From assembly GCF_008801475.1 (NCBI RefSeq), contig NZ_VZPP01000004.1:372001-436000 (forward strand): 64,000 bases of DNA, in the 5' to 3' direction. Below, piece after piece: positions 9,583 through 19,212 of this stretch; positions within the stretch are counted from its first letter, which is position 1; each line of letters starts with the position of its first letter. A model generated the notes under the pieces. That model was not told the origin of the DNA. It saw only the letters and a program-made list of their open reading frames with translations, and did not search any database. A program made the translations under genes and the position numbers. This DNA is from Pseudomonas moorei. Its GTDB lineage: Bacteria > Pseudomonadota > Gammaproteobacteria > Pseudomonadales > Pseudomonadaceae.

Positions 9583-10209
9583 ATGAAGTCAGTGCTGATA
9601 GTGGACGATCATCCGGTGATACGCGGCGCCCTCAAAATCGTACTCAAGCAGGAAGGATTCAAGCGGATTCACGAAGCGACCAGTGGAAACGAAGTCCTGC
9701 CGATGATTCGTAAGCACTCACCGGAACTGGTGGTGCTGGACCTGAACATACCGGCGCTCGACGGCCTCGATGTGCTGGCCAGGATCAAGGCCGGTGAGGT
9801 GCCATGTCGGGTCGTGGTGTTCACTTCCCAGGAACCGATGTTTTATCAGGAGCGCTGCATGCGCGCCGGTGCCTCGGCCTACGTGGCCAAGACCAACGAC
9901 CTGCAGCATTTGCATAAAGCCGTGCATGCCGTGATGTCCGGATACACCTATTTCACCCGGTTACCCTCCAGTTCAGTGTCGTTGAGCACTTTGCAACGCA
10001 GTGAAAAACAGTTGATCGACAACCTCTCGGACCGAGAACTGACGATCTTCCAGCACCTGTCCCGAGGCATGACCAACAAGGCCATCGCGGAAATCATGCA
10101 CCTGAGCCACAAGACCGTCAGCACCTACAAATCCCGATTGACGGAAAAGCTCAATGTGGAGTCGTCGGTGCACCTGCGGGACCTGGCCCGGCGCAATCAT
10201 CTGATCTGA
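9583..10209 (+). CDS. Two-component response regulator, BvgA/EvgA-like (NarL/LuxR type)
   Basis: A 208-residue DNA-binding response regulator. The receiver domain (about residues 3-118) has the acidic pair in VDDHP, phospho-acceptor Asp53 in VVLDLNIPALDG, and Lys in YVAKTND. A LuxR-type helix-turn-helix (about residues 143-205) contains LSDRELTIFQHLSRGMTNK and KTVSTYKSRL. The TGA stop directly abuts the ATG of the hybrid kinase behind it, so they form an operon and a cognate pair. The target genes cannot be read from the sequence. Confidence 0.9.
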   Translation: MKSVLIVDDHPVIRGALKIVLKQEGFKRIHEATSGNEVLPMIRKHSPELVVLDLNIPALDGLDVLARIKAGEVPCRVVVFTSQEPMFYQERCMRAGASAYVAKTNDLQHLHKAVHAVMSGYTYFTRLPSSSVSLSTLQRSEKQLIDNLSDRELTIFQHLSRGMTNKAIAEIMHLSHKTVSTYKSRLTEKLNVESSVHLRDLARRNHLI

Positions 10210-13200
10210 ATGAACGCCTTCCGCCCCCTGCGTCTTCTGAAAAACTTCCTGCTGCCTGGGCTTTGCCTCTGGGTATCGAGCGTCTGTGCACAGCCGCAGA
10301 CATTGACGTTGCTGGGGCGCTCCGACGTCGAAGGGTACAGCGTCGTGCTGTCAGCGGCCGACTCACGCTGGTTGCAGCAAAAGGGCCGGTTGGTACTGGG
10401 CGTCTCTGCTCCGGATTATCCCCCCTTTGACATCACCACCACCGGCCATGCACTGGAAGGGGTAACGGCGGACTATGCCGGATTGCTCGAAAAGCTGTTG
10501 CAGGTGCAGATCGTCGTCCAGCGCTATGAGTCCCGCGCCGAGGCGGTCCGGGCGCTCAAGCAAGGTGATGCTGACCTGCTGGGCACGGCCAACAGTTATG
10601 AAGCACGGGATTCGCAGTTACGCCTCTCCAGTGCCTATGCGGTTGATCAACCGGTGCTAGTGACCCGCATTGATTCGACTCAAGTGCCGGCCCCGGCGCT
10701 GGCCGGCGAGCGACTGGCAATGCTGTACCACTACTTGCCCGAACAAAGCGTGCAGCAGTTCTATCCCGAGGCGAAGGTTCAGCTCTTCCCCTCGACGCTG
10801 GCGGCGGTGGGAGCCGTGGCCTTCGGTCAGGCGGATGTCTATCTGGGCGACGCGATCAGTGCCCATTACCTGATCAGCAAAAACTATCTGAACAACGTGC
10901 AACTGACCGATTTTTCGCGCATGGAATCGGGGCGCTTTGCCTTTGCGCTGACCCACGAAAACCGGCAATTGCGGCGCATCGTCAACCAGGCTCTGGCGGC
11001 GATCCCAGCCAATGAGCAGATGAACATCTTGCGGCGCTGGGGCGCGGGCGGGGTGTCGATGCCGGGTACTCAGTCACTGCAATTGAGCGTGGCCGAGCAA
11101 CGCTGGCTCGAACAACACCCGCGGGTCAGCGTGGCGATCAACGCGAATGTGCCGCCGATCACGTTCATCGACAGCGAGGGCAAGTATCGCGGCATCGGTG
11201 TCGATGTGCTGGCCAAAATCAGTCTGCGTACCGGGTTGCAATTCGACCTCAGGGCCATGCAGTCGGTGAGCGAAATGATCCAGGGCATACAGAGCCGCCA
11301 GGTCGACATGCTGGCCGGGATCGGCCTCAGTTCTCGACGCGAAGAAGCGCTGCTGTTTACCCGGCCCTTCCTGACCAGTCCGTCGGTATTGGTTACGCGG
11401 CTATCGCCCTACAGCCCCAAGACACTGGACGAGATGGCCGGAAAAACCCTGGCGCTGACTCAGGGCAACATCGCCAGCGACTACATTCGGGAGCATTTCC
11501 CGTTGATCCGCTTTGTCGATGCACCCTTGTCGGCTGAGGCCATGGAGATGGTCGCCCAGGGCAAGGCCGATGGCAGCATCAACTCGTTGATCAGCGCCCG
11601 TTACCAGATTTCCCGGCAATACCGCGACCGTCTGCAAGTGACCAGCACCGTGGGAACCGATCCTGCCCGCAGCACCCTGGCGACCAGCCGCGAGGCGACC
11701 GAGTTGCATTCGATCCTGGACAAGGCGCTGCTGAGTATTCCCCCCGAAGAGATCGACGAACTGACACTCCCCTGGCGAAACGACCAAATGGTGGAACAGA
11801 GCTATTGGTTGCGCTATCGGCAGAGCATTTTCCAGGCGTTCGCCGCGGCCGGCGTCCTGCTCTTGATTGCGCTCGGCGGGATGCTCTGGCAGCGCCGGCA
11901 GATTCGCCAGCGCCAGCTGCTGCTGGGGCAATTGCAGGAAGCCAAGGACGCCGCCGAACAGGCCAACCGGGCCAAGACCACGTTTCTGGCGACCATGAGT
12001 CATGAAATCCGCACGCCCATGAACGCCTTGATCGGCATGCTCGAGCTGGCGCTGAAACGGGCGGATGAAGGTGTCACCGACCGTTGCGCCATCGAGGTGG
12101 CGTCGAACGCCGGACAGCAATTGCTGGCCTTGATTGGCGATATCCTCGACATCGCCCGTATCGAGTCCGGGCATTTGTCACTGACACCGGAGCGGACCAA
12201 CCTGCAGGCGCTGGTGGTCTCGGTGTGCCGGGTCTTCGAAGGTCTGGCGCGGCAGAAAAACCTGCGATGGCGGGTCGAAGTCGACGCAAACAGCGACTGC
12301 GATGTGTTGATCGATCCCGTACGTTTCAAGCAAGTACTGTCCAATCTGTTGAGTAATGCGATCAAGTTCACCGCTGAAGGCGAGGTCAGCCTGAAACTGC
12401 GGGTGGATCCGACGTCCTCGCAGCGCCTGGCGGTCAGCGTTCAGATACAGGACAGCGGCATCGGCATCAGTGCCTTCGACCAGCAACGCCTGTTCAGCCC
12501 CTTCGTGCAGGCCGGCAACAGCCAGCAATCCGGCCGCCAGGGTTCCGGGCTGGGGCTGGTGATCAGCCGCACCCTGTGCGAAATGATGGGCGGCCGCCTG
12601 CAACTCGACAGTGCGCTCGGGCGCGGCACCCGTGTCGACATCAACCTTGAACTGATGGCCCTGCAACCGCTGCCCGCCAGCGAGCTGGCGCAGAGCGCTG
12701 CGCAGCTGCCCACCCGACCGCTGACGATTCTGGTGGTCGACGATTATCCGGCCAATCGCCTGTTGCTTACGCGACAGCTGAGTTGGCTGGGGCACCAGGT
12801 AATGGAGGCGGAGGATGGTCAGCAAGGGTTGGCAAAATGGCGCGAGCATGAGTTCGATCTGGTCATCACCGACTGCAACATGCCGGTGCTCAGTGGTTAT
12901 GAGTTGGCGGGGGCGATTCGCGATGACGAGCGGTTACAGGGCATGGCGCCGACCGTGATTCTGGGATTTACCGCCAATGCGCAACACGAGGAAAAGATCC
13001 GCTGCATCGAGGCGGGCATGGACGATTGCCTGTTCAAGCCGATTCGGCTGGAGGATCTGAGCGGCTGGCTGGGCGCAAGGTTTTTGAGCGAAGCGCAGGA
13101 CGAAGCACCGTCAGCCGCCGAGATCGATTTGAGTGGCCTGGAGCGTTATGTGGGGGCGGATCGAGAGCTGATCACCCAGTTGTTGCACGATCTGGCGGTG

Positions 13201-13443
13201 ACCAATCGCGATGACCGCGAGCTTCTGCTGCAGGAACACGCCAGTGGCAATCACCCCGCCTTGCAGGATCTGGCGCACCGCATCAAGGGCGGGGCGCTGA
13301 TGGTTCGGGCGATGACGCTGGTCGAATATTGCGAACAGCTGGAGCGTGCGTGCCGCGAGGGCAACGCCGCACTGATCGACGCTGCCGTCGATCAGTTGCA
13401 GCAAGCCATGACGCGCCTGGACCTCAGCCTTAAGCCGGGCTGA
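10210..13443 (+). CDS. BvgS/EvgS-like unorthodox hybrid sensor kinase
   Basis: A 1077-residue multistep sensor kinase. A signal peptide or first helix (about 10-27) leads to two tandem periplasmic solute-binding (Venus flytrap) domains (about 45-270 and 290-525). A membrane helix (about 538-556) and a short linker follow. Then come a HisKA domain with His598 in SHEIRTP, an ATPase domain with the N-box NLLSNAIKF and glycine boxes DSGIGIS and GSGLGL, a receiver with Asp888 in VITDCNMP, and a C-terminal HPt domain with His1023 in AHRIKGGA. All four relay residues are present, so the phosphorelay should be functional. No PAS domain is obvious between membrane and HisKA, unlike BvgS. The ligand is unknown. 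Confidence 0.93.
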   Translation: MNAFRPLRLLKNFLLPGLCLWVSSVCAQPQTLTLLGRSDVEGYSVVLSAADSRWLQQKGRLVLGVSAPDYPPFDITTTGHALEGVTADYAGLLEKLLQVQIVVQRYESRAEAVRALKQGDADLLGTANSYEARDSQLRLSSAYAVDQPVLVTRIDSTQVPAPALAGERLAMLYHYLPEQSVQQFYPEAKVQLFPSTLAAVGAVAFGQADVYLGDAISAHYLISKNYLNNVQLTDFSRMESGRFAFALTHENRQLRRIVNQALAAIPANEQMNILRRWGAGGVSMPGTQSLQLSVAEQRWLEQHPRVSVAINANVPPITFIDSEGKYRGIGVDVLAKISLRTGLQFDLRAMQSVSEMIQGIQSRQVDMLAGIGLSSRREEALLFTRPFLTSPSVLVTRLSPYSPKTLDEMAGKTLALTQGNIASDYIREHFPLIRFVDAPLSAEAMEMVAQGKADGSINSLISARYQISRQYRDRLQVTSTVGTDPARSTLATSREATELHSILDKALLSIPPEEIDELTLPWRNDQMVEQSYWLRYRQSIFQAFAAAGVLLLIALGGMLWQRRQIRQRQLLLGQLQEAKDAAEQANRAKTTFLATMSHEIRTPMNALIGMLELALKRADEGVTDRCAIEVASNAGQQLLALIGDILDIARIESGHLSLTPERTNLQALVVSVCRVFEGLARQKNLRWRVEVDANSDCDVLIDPVRFKQVLSNLLSNAIKFTAEGEVSLKLRVDPTSSQRLAVSVQIQDSGIGISAFDQQRLFSPFVQAGNSQQSGRQGSGLGLVISRTLCEMMGGRLQLDSALGRGTRVDINLELMALQPLPASELAQSAAQLPTRPLTILVVDDYPANRLLLTRQLSWLGHQVMEAEDGQQGLAKWREHEFDLVITDCNMPVLSGYELAGAIRDDERLQGMAPTVILGFTANAQHEEKIRCIEAGMDDCLFKPIRLEDLSGWLGARFLSEAQDEAPSAAEIDLSGLERYVGADRELITQLLHDLAVTNRDDRELLLQEHASGNHPALQDLAHRIKGGALMVRAMTLVEYCEQLERACREGNAALIDAAVDQLQQAMTRLDLSLKPG

Positions 13444-13446
13444 CCC

Positions 13447-14250
13447 TTAGTCCCAGTCGGGCGCGATGCCTTTCGGGCTGGTCAGGCGATGGCCGCGATC
13501 CAGGCTGGCGATCAATTGCATGTCGGCTTCGCTCAGTGTCAGTCCGCAAGCCTTGAGGTTGCTCTCAAGGTTGGCGCGTTTTGTGGACGAAGGAATCACC
13601 GCGTATCCCATTTGCATGGCCCAGGCCAGGGTGACCTGTGCCGGTGTCGCCCGCAGGCGCCCGGCGATCTGCTGGATGGCCGGGTCCTTGAGCACCTCGC
13701 CGTAGGCCAGGGTCATGTAAGAGGTGATCTGGATGCCCTGGCTCTGCGCGAACCCGACCACTGTGCGGTTTTGCAGATAGGGGTGCAGTTCGATCTGGTT
13801 GGTGGCGATGTGCTCGGCGCCGATGGCAGCGATGGCTTGTTGCATCAGGTCGACGGTGAAGTTCGACACACCGATCTGCCGGGTCAGGCCCAGACGCTTG
13901 GCTTCGAGCAGGGCGCCCATGAATTCTTGCACCGGCACCTGATCTTCCGGCGACGGCCAGTGGATGAGCGTCAGGTCGAGGTAGTCGGTCCGCAGTTTGC
14001 GCAGGCTCTCCCTGAGGCTGTCGATGAGGCGATCCCTGGCGAAGTTGGCCACCCAGATCTTGCTGGTGATGAACAGTTCTTCCCGGGCAATGCCACTGGC
14101 GGCGATGGCCTGGCCGACCTCGGCTTCGTTCTCGTAGATTTGCGCGGTATCGATGACCCGGTAGCCCAGTTCGAGGCCGGTGCGCACCGAATCGATGACC
14201 ACCTGGCCTTGCAAGCGAAAGGTACCCAGGCCGAATGCGGGGATGGACAT
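13447..14250 (-). CDS. dkgB: 2,5-diketo-D-gluconate reductase B (aldo/keto reductase)
   Basis: NADPH-dependent cytoplasmic aldo/keto reductase of 267 residues, the same length as E. coli DkgB and collinear with it from the [14 protein letters not shown] start to the carboxy end. The catalytic Tyr is in [13 protein letters not shown] and the Lys in ITSKIW; the cofactor-binding IPSSTK motif is near residue 225. The start at 14250 has GGAGT at the right distance; a longer open frame upstream lacks homology. It is convergent with the sensor kinase gene and divergent from the pirin gene. Confidence 0.9.
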   Translation of the reverse strand: MSIPAFGLGTFRLQGQVVIDSVRTGLELGYRVIDTAQIYENEAEVGQAIAASGIAREELFITSKIWVANFARDRLIDSLRESLRKLRTDYLDLTLIHWPSPEDQVPVQEFMGALLEAKRLGLTRQIGVSNFTVDLMQQAIAAIGAEHIATNQIELHPYLQNRTVVGFAQSQGIQITSYMTLAYGEVLKDPAIQQIAGRLRATPAQVTLAWAMQMGYAVIPSSTKRANLESNLKACGLTLSEADMQLIASLDRGHRLTSPKGIAPDWD

Positions 14251-14416
14251 GTATGACTCCAGAGGTTGCAGTGGGAATGGCGGCGAGTATCCGTGTCTGC
14301 ATCCGTGGGAAAAACCGCTGCAATGGCAAAGCAATGTTTACCGCAAATCATGAATCGGACAGTCTGATGCAGCGCGGGGGGGCTGATCTGGCGGCGTGTG
14401 AGTCAGATGAGTCGTT

Positions 14417-14438
14417 ATCGTTCCACTGGTAGAACGAT
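14417..14438. promoter_or_regulatory. Palindromic operator-like site between dkgB and pirin genes
   Basis: ATCGTTC and GAACGAT form a perfect 7-base inverted repeat with an 8-base spacer. The position, 85-106 bases before the pirin start and about 170 before dkgB, suits a regulator that controls both divergent genes, for example of the LysR type. No regulator gene is adjacent. Confidence 0.5.
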
Positions 14439-14522
14439 CAAGCTGCTTTTTACCGCCTAGCGCATCATTGGCGATGTTTTTAAGCTATGTCCATGGTTTC
14501 ACTCACCTCTTCAGGAGACACC

Positions 14523-15389
14523 ATGAAAAACATCATCGGTATCTACGCTCGTCCCAATACCCACTGGGTCGGCGACGGTTTTCCGGTTCGTACACTGTTT
14601 TCCTACGACAATCTGGCCAAACACATCAGCCCGTTTCTGCTGCTGGATCACGCCGGGCCCGTTGAATTCACCCCGACCACTGAGCGGCGTGGCGTGGGTC
14701 AGCACCCGCACCGGGGTTTCGAAACCGTGACCATCGTCTACAAGGGCGAACTGGAACACCGCGATTCCACCGGCAGTGGCGGCAAGATCGGCGCGGGCGA
14801 TGTGCAATGGATGACCGCCGCTTCCGGCATTCTCCACGAAGAGTTTCATTCCGAAGGCTTTGCCAAAAGCGGTGGCACCCTGGAGATGGTGCAGTTGTGG
14901 GTCAACCTGCCGGCCAGGGACAAAATGGCCGACCCCGGTTACCAGACCCTCCTCGACGCGGATATCCCAAACATCGCCCTGAAGAACAACGCCGGCAGCC
15001 TGCGCTTGATTGCCGGTGAGTTCGACGGTCACACCGGGCCGGCGCGCACCTTTACGCCGATCGACGTCTGGGACCTGCGTCTCAATGGCGGCCAGGCGCT
15101 CACGCTTGACCTGCATGAAGGTCGTAACACGGCATTGGTGGTCTTGCGTGGCACGGTTCAGGTCAACGGTCTGGAATCGGTCGGCGAAGGGCAGTTGGCC
15201 CTGTTCGAGCGCAAGGGCAAGCAGCTCACCCTGGAAGCCAGCGACGAGGCCGTGGTGCTGTTACTCAGTGGCGAGCCGATTGACGAGCCCATCGTCGGGC
15301 ACGGTCCGTTCGTGATGAACACCGAGCGAGAAATTCACCAGGCGTTCGCCGACTTCCAGTCCGGCCGCTTCGGCCGCCTGCACGGTTGA
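14523..15389 (+). CDS. Pirin family protein
   Basis: A 288-residue bicupin. The N-terminal pirin domain contains GQHPHRGFETVTIVYKGELEH, whose His and Glu residues are the metal ligands, and QWMTAASGILHEE. A C-terminal pirin domain follows at about 175-275. Bacterial pirins include quercetinase-like and redox-sensing members, so the exact role is open. I chose the ATG at 14523 because AGGAG lies 6 bases upstream; an in-frame ATG at 14487 lacks a ribosome site. Confidence 0.88.
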   Translation: MKNIIGIYARPNTHWVGDGFPVRTLFSYDNLAKHISPFLLLDHAGPVEFTPTTERRGVGQHPHRGFETVTIVYKGELEHRDSTGSGGKIGAGDVQWMTAASGILHEEFHSEGFAKSGGTLEMVQLWVNLPARDKMADPGYQTLLDADIPNIALKNNAGSLRLIAGEFDGHTGPARTFTPIDVWDLRLNGGQALTLDLHEGRNTALVVLRGTVQVNGLESVGEGQLALFERKGKQLTLEASDEAVVLLLSGEPIDEPIVGHGPFVMNTEREIHQAFADFQSGRFGRLHG

Positions 15390-15569
15390 CGGGAAGACCC
15401 GCGACATCACACTGAGCAACGGCGCGTAAATCCGCCAGCTCCCATCCTCTGTGGCAACGGGCACGCACGCTGCCACAGGTTTCTGGACGTCAGGTTCCAG
15501 CGAAATCAATTGCTCCTACACTGTGGCCAATGCGATCTTCCGTTCATTGTTCCGGGCTGGAGTTTCTTG

Positions 15570-17012
15570 ATGTTGTCTTTGCTTACCGAACACCCGCTGG
15601 TGTGCGCCCTGGTGCTGATCCTGATCGATCTCGGGCTGTGGCGCCTGGTCACCGCCAATCGCAACGGCTGGAAGCTGCTGTTGCGCGTGGTGATTTTCTC
15701 GCTGTTCAGCCTGTTGCTGTTCAACGAAGGCTTGAACCCGATGGAGACGGCGCCCTGGGCCGACAACGTGCCGCTGCACCTGGCGGCCACGGGATTGCAG
15801 ATCGGTTGGTGGCTGTTCGGCGCGCGCACCCTGACGGTGTTGATTGGCGCGGCGATGATGCAACGGGTCGGGCATACCGGGCGATTGTTGCAAGACCTGC
15901 TCGGTGCGGTGATTTTCCTCGTCGCGGTGATCGCCGCCCTGGCGTACGTGCTCGATCTGCCGGTCAAAGGTGTTCTGGCCACGTCCGGCGCGTTGGCGAT
16001 CATCGTCGGCCTGGCCCTGCAGAGCACCCTCAGCGACGTGTTTTCGGGGATCGTCCTGAACACCACCAAACCCTATCAACTGGATGACTGGATCTCCATC
16101 GATGGCACCGAAGGCCGGGTCATCGACATCGATTGGCGCGCCACGCGCCTGCAAACCTCACAAGGCAGCATGGCGGTGATTCCCAACTCGCTGGCGGCCA
16201 AGGCCAAGATCGTCAACTTCAGCCGGCCCAGCGACATTTTCGGCATTTCGATCAGTTTGCAGGTGAGCCCCCACGTCCGGCCGAACAAGGTGATCGATGC
16301 CCTTGAGCGGGCGATGCAGGGCTGTCGCATGCTGTTGAACAAGCCGGCGCCGAAAGTGGCGCTCAAAAGCTCCTCCAGCGCCGGCGTGGAATACGAAATC
16401 AGCGGGTTTGTCGCCTCGATGAACGAACAGCGCGAGGTCCGCAATCAACTCTACGATCTGGCGTACCGGCACTTGCAGGCGTCCGGGGTCAACCTGCTGT
16501 CGAGCGTGGAGCCCATCGCCTCGACCAACCTTTCACGGGCGCGGGCGCTGCTCGACAGTTCACCGATTTTCTCGACCTTGCGCCAGGAAGAGAAAGAAAC
16601 CTTCAGCCAGAACATGACCCTGCAAACGTTCCGCGCCGGGGAGACCATCCTGGCGGCGGGGGAGGTCAGCGATCATTTGTTCATCATTGAATCCGGGGTG
16701 GTCACGGTAACGCTGAACCGCCACGGCACGCCTTTCGAGTCCGGGCGCATGGGGCCTGGCGAGGTGATTGGCGAGGCCGGCATTCTGGACGACAGTTCGG
16801 TGCCCGCCACGTTTGCGGCGAAGACTCCCTGCATGCTTTACCGCATCGAAAAGGAGTACCTCAAACCGTGCCTGGATGCCCGTCACGACATCAACGACGC
16901 GATGCAGACCTTGCTGGATTTCCGCCTGCACAAAGCCAAGACCCTGACTCAGGAGGTGCCGCAGGTGGTGCCAAAGACCGGGTTTTTGCACTGGTTGCGT
17001 AAACGGGTATGA
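15570..17012 (+). CDS. MscS-type mechanosensitive channel with cyclic-nucleotide-binding domain
   Basis: A 480-residue inner-membrane protein. Four or five hydrophobic helices (about residues 5-140) lead into the MscS pore and beta domain (about 135-300), recognisable by ATSGALAIIVGLALQSTLSDVFSG and the following DWI...EGRV segment. A cNMP-binding fold occupies about 335-455, with GEVIGEAGILDDSSVPATF as the phosphate-binding-cassette region. This matches the bacterial cyclic-nucleotide-gated MscS subfamily. The start at 15570 has GGAG upstream; a longer reading to 15510 begins in poorly conserved sequence. Confidence 0.88.
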   Translation: MLSLLTEHPLVCALVLILIDLGLWRLVTANRNGWKLLLRVVIFSLFSLLLFNEGLNPMETAPWADNVPLHLAATGLQIGWWLFGARTLTVLIGAAMMQRVGHTGRLLQDLLGAVIFLVAVIAALAYVLDLPVKGVLATSGALAIIVGLALQSTLSDVFSGIVLNTTKPYQLDDWISIDGTEGRVIDIDWRATRLQTSQGSMAVIPNSLAAKAKIVNFSRPSDIFGISISLQVSPHVRPNKVIDALERAMQGCRMLLNKPAPKVALKSSSSAGVEYEISGFVASMNEQREVRNQLYDLAYRHLQASGVNLLSSVEPIASTNLSRARALLDSSPIFSTLRQEEKETFSQNMTLQTFRAGETILAAGEVSDHLFIIESGVVTVTLNRHGTPFESGRMGPGEVIGEAGILDDSSVPATFAAKTPCMLYRIEKEYLKPCLDARHDINDAMQTLLDFRLHKAKTLTQEVPQVVPKTGFLHWLRKRV

Positions 17013-17154
17013 AGGGCCGTTGCAGAGGACGCGGTTCAGTTGAGTTGTTTTTTCGCCCGTGGAGTGGCCTCCTCGACTTCTGGAATATTGGCTATTTGTG
17101 CAAAGCGCTCCGGGGACTAACTTAGCCACACACCCACTTGCCCTGGAGCATCCC

Positions 17155-17595
17155 ATGCAACCACGTACTGATTTCTACACCGCCAGCCCTGACGCTCTGA
17201 AAGCGATGATCGCCCTGGAAACCGCGGTCTCCAAGCTGCCGCTGGAGAAACCCCTGATCGAACTGGTCAAGCTCCGTGCTTCGCAAATCAATGGCTGCGC
17301 CTTCTGCATCGACATGCACACCGCCGATGCGATCAAGGGCGGGGAGACTCCGCGTCGTCTGTTCGCCGTGACCGCCTGGCGTGAGGCACCGTTCTTCACC
17401 GAGCGTGAACGCGCTGCGTTGCTCTGGACCGAATCCCTGACCCAGCTCAGCCTGACCCATGCGCCGGATGAAGACTACGAAGTGGTCAGCGCCCAGTTCA
17501 CACCGAAGGAAATGGTCGACCTGACTGTGGCCATCAGCACCATCAACAGCTGGAACCGCCTGGCGGTAGGCTTTCGCAAAACCCCTCAGGCCTGA
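17155..17595 (+). CDS. Carboxymuconolactone decarboxylase / AhpD-like protein
   Basis: A small cytoplasmic protein of 146 residues with the AhpD-type core: INGCAFCIDMH gives the CxxC pair and nearby His, and the C-terminal SWNRLAVGFR is typical of the family. Members act as peroxidase or disulfide-reductase-like enzymes; the substrate here is unknown. The ATG at 17155 with GGAG upstream gives the usual family length; an in-frame start at 17059 would add an unrelated extension. Confidence 0.85.
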   Translation: MQPRTDFYTASPDALKAMIALETAVSKLPLEKPLIELVKLRASQINGCAFCIDMHTADAIKGGETPRRLFAVTAWREAPFFTERERAALLWTESLTQLSLTHAPDEDYEVVSAQFTPKEMVDLTVAISTINSWNRLAVGFRKTPQA

Positions 17596-17608
17596 TCCTC
17601 AAGTCATT

Positions 17609-17634
17609 GCCGATGCGCCTCAATGGGCATCGGC
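17609..17634. terminator. Hairpin in the convergent AhpD / efflux gene junction
   Basis: GCCGATGC and GCATCGGC form a perfect 8-bp stem around a 10-base loop. It lies where two genes converge and overlaps the last codons of the minus-strand transporter. It lacks a strong T-run, so its strength is uncertain. Confidence 0.45.
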
Positions 17635-19212
17635 ACTCGGCGCGGCCGGTGGTTGCACCTTGCGCATCAAGGGCACCATCGCCGTGGCGATGACGAAGCA
17701 GATCCCGATCATCAAAAACGCGTCGCCATAGGTTTGCGTCTGGGCTTCGCGGAAGGTCAACAGCCAGAGCTGATGCAGGCTGGCAGTGACCCCGACATCG
17801 CCGCTCTGGCCCAGGGCGGCGAAGTTGTTTCCGACCTGGGACAGCCACTGGTTGAGGGCCTCGTTGGTGCTGTTGAGGTTTTCCGCCAACCTTGTGAAGT
17901 GCAGGTTGGTGCGGTCGTTGAGGATGGTCGCACAGGCGGCGATGCCAATCGCGCCGCCCAGGTTGCGCATCAGGTTGAACAACCCCGAAGCATGTTTCAG
18001 TCGCGCCGGTGCCAACCCGCCCAGGGTCAAGGTCACCGCGGGCGGCACCGCCAGTTGCTGGGCAATCCCGCGCAGGGCTTGCGGCAGCATCAATTCCCTG
18101 GCCCCCCAGTCATGGGTGATCGGGCTGAAATCCCACATCGACAAAGCGAACAGCCCAAGGCCGGTCATCATGATCCAGCGCAGATCGACGCGGTTGGCCA
18201 GAAAGGCATACAACGGAATTGCCATGATCTGGAACACGCCGGTGGAGAAAACCGCCAGACCAATGTCCAGTGCGCCGTAGCCACGCACCCGACCGAGAAA
18301 CAGCGGCGTCAGGTAAATGGTGGCAAACAGACCGATCCCGGTGACGAACGAGAAGAAGCAGCCGAGGGCGAAATTGCGGTCCTCCAAGGCGCGCAGATCG
18401 ACGATCGGGTTGGCCACGTGCAAGGTTCGGCCAATGAACGCCAGGCCCGCCAGGCCGCTGATCCAGGCGGTGGTCAGAATCGTGCTGTCGCTGAACCAGT
18501 TCCAGCGCGGGCCTTCTTCGAGGGTGTACTCCAGGCAGCCGAGAAACAGTGCGAGAAACACCATGCTTATATAGTCGGCGCCCTTGAGCAGCGAGAGTTC
18601 CGGCTGATCGATTTTCACCAGGATCGGCACCGCCACGGCGACAAAAATCCCCGGCACCAGGTTGATGTAGAACAGCCAGTGCCAGGACGAAATGTCGGTG
18701 ATGTAGCCACCAATCACCGGGCCCAGGGTCGGCGCCAAAGACGCCACGGCGCCGATGGTCGCGGCGGCGATGACCCGTTGCTTGCCGCTGAAGAACACGA
18801 AGGCCGTGGTGAACACCATGGGGATCATCGATCCGCCGAGAAAGCCTTGCAGGGCGCGGAAGGCGATCATGCTCTGGATGTTCCACGCCACGCCGCACAA
18901 CAGGCTGGTCAGGGTGAAGCCCACGGCCGAGGCGCAAAACAGCCAGCGCGTCGAGAACACAAGGGAAAGCCAGCCCGACAGCGGAATGACGATGATTTCG
19001 GCGATCAGGTAACTGGTTTGCACCCAGGCGGTTTCGTCGGTGCCGGCCGAAAGCCCGCCACCAATGTCACGCAGCGACGCCGAGACGATCTGGATGTCCA
19101 GCAGCGCAATGAACATGCCGATGCACATGCTGGCGAAGGCGAAGACCTTGGTCGCTGTCGCCATGTTCGCCGCATTGAACGGTTGCGCCGGGGCGGCGAG
19201 GGCGCGGCTCAT
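17620..19212 (-). CDS. EmrB/QacA-type (DHA2) MFS drug efflux permease
   Basis: A 530-residue inner-membrane drug:H+ antiporter with about 14 hydrophobic helices. Family landmarks are LDIQIVSASLRDIGGGLSAG near the first helix and GFLGGSMIPMVF in helix 5. It would work with the adjacent membrane-fusion protein and an outer-membrane TolC-like factor not in this window. Its ATG overlaps the stop of the fusion-protein gene by four bases, so both belong to one operon. Confidence 0.9.
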   Translation of the reverse strand: MSRALAAPAQPFNAANMATATKVFAFASMCIGMFIALLDIQIVSASLRDIGGGLSAGTDETAWVQTSYLIAEIIVIPLSGWLSLVFSTRWLFCASAVGFTLTSLLCGVAWNIQSMIAFRALQGFLGGSMIPMVFTTAFVFFSGKQRVIAAATIGAVASLAPTLGPVIGGYITDISSWHWLFYINLVPGIFVAVAVPILVKIDQPELSLLKGADYISMVFLALFLGCLEYTLEEGPRWNWFSDSTILTTAWISGLAGLAFIGRTLHVANPIVDLRALEDRNFALGCFFSFVTGIGLFATIYLTPLFLGRVRGYGALDIGLAVFSTGVFQIMAIPLYAFLANRVDLRWIMMTGLGLFALSMWDFSPITHDWGARELMLPQALRGIAQQLAVPPAVTLTLGGLAPARLKHASGLFNLMRNLGGAIGIAACATILNDRTNLHFTRLAENLNSTNEALNQWLSQVGNNFAALGQSGDVGVTASLHQLWLLTFREAQTQTYGDAFLMIGICFVIATAMVPLMRKVQPPAAPSADAH

